Positions 60,487-64,000 of a DNA stretch of 64,000 nt are shown in pieces. Source of the DNA: Synergistaceae bacterium. GTDB taxonomy: Bacteria > Synergistota > Synergistia > Synergistales > Aminobacteriaceae. Where the stretch lies: assembly GCA_017405525.1 (NCBI GenBank), contig JAFRAH010000007.1:1-64000 (forward strand). The letters run 5' to 3'. The position numbers and the translations under genes were made by a program. The notes under the pieces were generated by a model. That model searched no databases. It saw only the letters and a list, made by a program, of their open reading frames with translations, and had not been told where the DNA came from. Every line of letters starts with the position of its first letter. The first letter of the stretch is position 1.

Positions 60487-63279
60487 ATGATGATGATGAG
60501 TGAGAATTACCGGGTGTTGCCTGCCTGGAGGAATGTTATTGTTCCGCAGTCTGATGTTTCTCAGGGGAATTACAGGAAGGCTGAATTTGCGGCGGATTTG
60601 TCGCAGGTCTCACGCGGTGAAGGGAGCATAGAGTATCTTGACCCTGTGGAGTTCTTCGGGAGGACGTACGTTACTGAGGGTATGAGGGGGCTTCTTGTGC
60701 AGGCAATGAGGCGAGTAACCGGGGGTGATGGTGAGCCAGTGATACAGCTCAAGACTGCATTCGGCGGGGGGAAGACTCACAGTATGCTTGCGTTGTACCA
60801 CCTTATGCGGAGCTCTGAGGCAGTCAGCAGGATACCGGGGGTAAGGCGTGCGCTTGATGATGCGGGCGTGTCGTTCCTCCCGAAGGTTAATGTAGCTGTT
60901 CTTGTGGGAACGTCCCTTGACCCTACGAGGCCGAGAGTGTCGCGGAGATTTCCCGGCCTCAGTGTGAATACTTTGTGGGGTGAAATGGCGTTGCAGTTTG
61001 CGGAGAATGCCGGGGATGTGAGGCTCTACGACTACGTGAGGGAGTCAGACGCTAGGGGTGTATCTCCCGGCTCTGAGGTGTTCCGTGAGTTGCTTGATGC
61101 CTGCGGGCCGTGCCTTGTGCTTATGGATGAGATTGTGGCATATGCCCGGAAGCTGAGGGAGGACAAGTACCTTCCTGCTGGGACGTTCGACAATTTCCTG
61201 TCGTTCATGCAGGAGATAACGGAGGCTGCTCGTTCAAGCCGTAACAGCATAGTGGTCGCGTCAATCCCTGAGTCAGATATTGAGGTTGGTGGTGAGAATG
61301 GGAAGAAGGTGCTTGAGTCTGTCGAGCATATTTTTGGGCGTATGGAGTCGATCTGGAAGCCTGTTGCTGCGAGTGAGGGTTTCGAGATTGTCCGCCGGAG
61401 GTTGTTCAACGAGTGCCAGGACGATGAAGCCCGTAGGATTGTGGCAAACTCATTCAGCAGGATGTACAACGATAACGCCGGGGATTTTCCCGCAGAGACT
61501 AGGGAGGCAGAATACAGAGACCGCATAATTTCCTGCTACCCTATACACCCTGAGTTCTTTGACCGTCTTTATGGGGACTGGGCGACGCTTGAACGTTTCC
61601 AGAGGACTAGGGGGGTATTGAGGCTCATGGCCGCTGTGATTCATGAACTGTGGATGACGAACGACAACAGCGCGCTGATTATGCCGGGGTCAATTCCTCT
61701 TGATGTCCCGAACGTCAGGGATGAGCTGATACGACATTTGCCGGAAGGATGGAACGCGATAATCGACAAGGAAGTCGACGGGAAAAACTCAGTGCCCTAC
61801 CAGAAGGACAAGGCTATACCGCATTTCGGGAGCAATTCAGCCGCCCGGAGAGTAGCGAGGACAATCATGCTTGGGAGCGCGCCGACAAGCAGGGCTCAGG
61901 CAGTACGTGGTATCGGGAAGGAACGTATACGTCTCGGAGTAATTCAGCCCGGCGAGAATGTCTCAGTCTTCAACGATGCGCTAACTACACTGCAGAGTGC
62001 TCTTGCGTATCTCTACACTGACACGGCAGGCAGCAGGTTCTGGTACGACACGCGGCCTACTCTTCGCAAGACTGTTGAGGAGAGAGCGAGGCAGTTCGTC
62101 GCTGACCCGGACGTTAAGGAGGAGATAGAGCGCAGGCTTTCGTCATTCAGGAGGGAGAAGCCATTTGCGGGAGTTCATGTTTGCCCCGGCTCATCGCTTG
62201 ATGTCCCTGATGAGCAGGCTGTGAGGCTTGTTGTTCTTGGGGCTGGGGACGAGTACAGCACCCGGCAGAAGAATGAGAGTGCCGCCGTGAAGTCATGTGC
62301 TGAGATTCTGAACAGCCGGGGGAATCTTCCGAGGGTTTACCGCAACATGCTGGCATTTCTTGCGCCGGATCAGGAACAGATGGAGAACCTACGGAAGGAG
62401 GCGAGGCTCTATCTTGCGTGGAAGTCCATAGAGAACGACAGCGAGGCATTGAACCTTGACGCTGCCCAGAACCGCGAGACTAAGGCAAGCATTAAGCGTT
62501 ATGATGAGGCTGTGGGCTTGCATGTCAGGGAGGCTTGGTGCTGTCTGCTTGTGCCGTACATAGACAGGGAGAACGACATCAAGACGGTGAACTGGGAGGC
62601 CTTGAAGCTCAACGGGGGGAATGAGCCTGTTGTGCCCAGAGCCGCGCGGAGAATGGAGCAAGAAGGTGTACTGATCACGAGGTGGGCTGCCTCAATGCTC
62701 AAGATGGAGCTTGATGGTCTGCTCTGGAGGGACAAGGACGACATAGCCATAAAGACCTTGTGGGATTACCTGTGTACGTACTGCTATCTTCCGAGGCTGT
62801 CGGGCTATGAAGTTCTTGAGGAGGCTGTAATGTCAGGCCTGAGCTCCGGGGAATTTGCCCTTGCTGAAGACAAGACCAATAGCGGCGGATATACCGGCAT
62901 AAAGCGCGATTGTCCCGTGAGCTCCGTCAACAAGTCTTCGTTGCTGGTCAGGATTGAGGCTCTTCCTGCACCAGTCAGTGAGGAGGAACCCAAGCCCGGC
63001 CCGGTACTTCCCCCCGTAAATCCCCCTGCCCCTCCTGAAGTTGCGCGGGGAACCAGGCACTTCACCCTTCATGCAGCTCTTGACATCACGCGGATAAACA
63101 GGGACGTTAAGGATTTGGCGGAGGAAGTAATCTCGCACATGTTGACGGTTGACGGTGGGAAGCTGGAAATTTCGCTGACGGTTGAGATGAGTTCAACGAA
63201 AGACATTCCGCATGATATTGTCCGGACGGTCTCGGAGAATTGCAACACGCTTAAGTTCACAAATTTTTCGTGGGATTGA
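60487..63279 (+). CDS. DUF499 ATPase
   Basis: 930 codons; the start lies in a run of four ATG codons (60487-60498), and a GGAGGGGG site favours the first. Walker A L-K-T-A-F-G-G-G-K-T-H near residue 85, Walker B C-L-V-L-M-D-E near 210, R-x-R-G-V-L-R-L near 375. C-terminal end with a Pro-rich linker (P-G-P-V-L-P-P-V-N-P-P-A-P-P) and a small domain. DUF499 proteins are found beside DUF1156 methylases and helicases in defence islands. Ends the module. Confidence 0.88.
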   Translation: MMMMSENYRVLPAWRNVIVPQSDVSQGNYRKAEFAADLSQVSRGEGSIEYLDPVEFFGRTYVTEGMRGLLVQAMRRVTGGDGEPVIQLKTAFGGGKTHSMLALYHLMRSSEAVSRIPGVRRALDDAGVSFLPKVNVAVLVGTSLDPTRPRVSRRFPGLSVNTLWGEMALQFAENAGDVRLYDYVRESDARGVSPGSEVFRELLDACGPCLVLMDEIVAYARKLREDKYLPAGTFDNFLSFMQEITEAARSSRNSIVVASIPESDIEVGGENGKKVLESVEHIFGRMESIWKPVAASEGFEIVRRRLFNECQDDEARRIVANSFSRMYNDNAGDFPAETREAEYRDRIISCYPIHPEFFDRLYGDWATLERFQRTRGVLRLMAAVIHELWMTNDNSALIMPGSIPLDVPNVRDELIRHLPEGWNAIIDKEVDGKNSVPYQKDKAIPHFGSNSAARRVARTIMLGSAPTSRAQAVRGIGKERIRLGVIQPGENVSVFNDALTTLQSALAYLYTDTAGSRFWYDTRPTLRKTVEERARQFVADPDVKEEIERRLSSFRREKPFAGVHVCPGSSLDVPDEQAVRLVVLGAGDEYSTRQKNESAAVKSCAEILNSRGNLPRVYRNMLAFLAPDQEQMENLRKEARLYLAWKSIENDSEALNLDAAQNRETKASIKRYDEAVGLHVREAWCCLLVPYIDRENDIKTVNWEALKLNGGNEPVVPRAARRMEQEGVLITRWAASMLKMELDGLLWRDKDDIAIKTLWDYLCTYCYLPRLSGYEVLEEAVMSGLSSGEFALAEDKTNSGGYTGIKRDCPVSSVNKSSLLVRIEALPAPVSEEEPKPGPVLPPVNPPAPPEVARGTRHFTLHAALDITRINRDVKDLAEEVISHMLTVDGGKLEISLTVEMSSTKDIPHDIVRTVSENCNTLKFTNFSWD

Positions 63280-63442
63280 GCTCCCTAAAATTATTCCCTA
63301 ATGACAAGCCCCTTTACTGCAAAAAATTTCGTTTTATGAGATAATGACCCTCAATAAATCCATTTCAATTAAATTTCTTGCAGGTGGCCAAACTCATAAT
63401 TTCGCCCGTCTGCTTATAACCAGAAAGGAGTCATAACGATAC

Positions 63443-64000
63443 ATGATCCAAAGACTGCACAGAAGCGATCTCGGTAATTCACTGCGGACGCTTATGGAGA
63501 ATGATCCTGCCTTCCGACCTGTAGCCTACTTCTCCATGGAAGTCGGGCTCAAGGAGTCAATCCCTACATATTCCGGGGGTCTTGGAGTGCTTGCGGGCGA
63601 CATCCTCAAGAGTGCCGCTGATTTGGGCGTTCCTATGGCAGGAGTTACCCTGCTCTACCGCAAGGGCTATTTCGTCCAGGAGTTCAACGACAACGACTGG
63701 CAGATCGAGAAACCCACAGTATGGGATCCCTCCAAGGAACTGACCCTCCTCCCGAACAAGGTATCAATCACGATAGAAGGCCGCGAGATTCAGGTAGGTG
63801 TGTGGGTCTATGAGTGCATCGGGATAACGGGCTATCCTCTGCCGATATACTTCCTCGACACTGACTTTGACGGCAACCACCCCGACGACCGCAAATTATG
63901 CTGGTACCTCTACGGCGGCGATAATCACTACAGGCTCTGCCAGGAGTTCATTCTTGGCGTTGGCGGCTTGAGAATGCTCCGTGCTCTGGGCTACATGAAC
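63443..64000 (+). CDS. Alpha-glucan phosphorylase, partial
   Basis: 186 codons to the window edge. From ATG 63443, with AAAGGAG upstream: M-I-Q-R-L-H-R-S-D-L, then V-A-Y-F-S-M-E-V-G-L, Y-S-G-G-L-G-V-L-A-G-D, L-G-V-P and L-L-Y-R-K-G-Y-F-x-Q. This is the short bacterial/archaeal glycogen phosphorylase (GlgP, GT35) group, which degrades glycogen or maltodextrin to glucose 1-phosphate using PLP. The PLP Lys lies beyond the edge. The 163-bp gap before it shows no gene; a promoter may be there. Confidence 0.85.
   Translation, partial: MIQRLHRSDLGNSLRTLMENDPAFRPVAYFSMEVGLKESIPTYSGGLGVLAGDILKSAADLGVPMAGVTLLYRKGYFVQEFNDNDWQIEKPTVWDPSKELTLLPNKVSITIEGREIQVGVWVYECIGITGYPLPIYFLDTDFDGNHPDDRKLCWYLYGGDNHYRLCQEFILGVGGLRMLRALGYMN

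Noticed and set aside
60484-60498. ATG run at the DUF499 start as a phase-variable repeat
   Set aside because: The unit is three bases, so slippage keeps the frame; it only shifts the start by one codon at a time.
54287-63279. DISARM or BREX system
   Set aside because: The hallmark partners (drmA/drmB, or pglZ/brxC with pglX) are not adjacent; only helicase, DUF1156 methylase and DUF499 are present.

Overview
The window looks like a chromosomal segment from a member of the Synergistota. The clearest sign is a long secreted protein whose C-terminus (about 12889-12976) has the G-G-S-S-G-G-C, hydrophobic stretch, R-K-K layout of the Synergist-CTERM sorting signal, which is known only from that phylum. 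Other genes fit a Gram-negative, amino-acid-fermenting anaerobe: the acetylase route to diaminopimelate, a TAXI-type TRAP transporter and several surface-glycan genes. No rRNA, tRNA, CRISPR array, insertion sequence or prophage was seen.

Left part. 23-8844 reads leftward. A dap/lys operon (dapA, dapB, dapH, an M20 deacetylase, lysC) starts from a good promoter and passes through a leader with a 29-codon ORF, a long hairpin and an intrinsic terminator. It ends at a terminator, beyond which lie a second, catalytically degraded aspartokinase, two unrecognised genes, an S1-domain protein and a DUF501 protein. Divergent from it is a 1315-codon surface-protein gene (9029-12976) cut by two in-frame TAG codons. 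Then come a K+/H+ antiporter, an L,D-transpeptidase and ychF rightward, and an acyltransferase, tsaD, a 60-codon ORF, ispDF, recR and ybaB leftward.

Middle part. 21-38 kb carries surface-glycan genes: an FkbM methyltransferase, a glycosyltransferase-like gene, a GT4 glycosyltransferase and glf. Three of them sit behind the same kind of promoter: TTGACA, an 18-bp spacer, TATAAT, then tandem heptamers starting GGCT. Two of these leaders also share a terminator-like hairpin. Between them lie metK with a SAM-I riboswitch, rpsD, trpDCFBA, a Zn/Mn ABC transporter (znuABC-like), a CobU-like gene, a HAD phosphatase and an Mrr-like protein without its catalytic residues.

Right part. 38.8-50.3 kb is a leftward catabolic cluster: four-carbon acid sugar kinase, Fe-alcohol dehydrogenase, DapA-family lyase, PdxA2-like dehydrogenase, TAXI/TRAP transporter, SDR and a flavoprotein. 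It also contains a PAP2 phosphatase and a broken ankyrin gene. It probably imports and oxidises an unidentified C4-type sugar acid. After it come a LytTR/GHKL two-component system, three tandem secreted paralogues that it may control, a three-gene defence-type module (SNF2-like helicase with DUF3883, DUF1156 methyltransferase, DUF499 ATPase), and the start of an alpha-glucan phosphorylase gene cut by the window edge.
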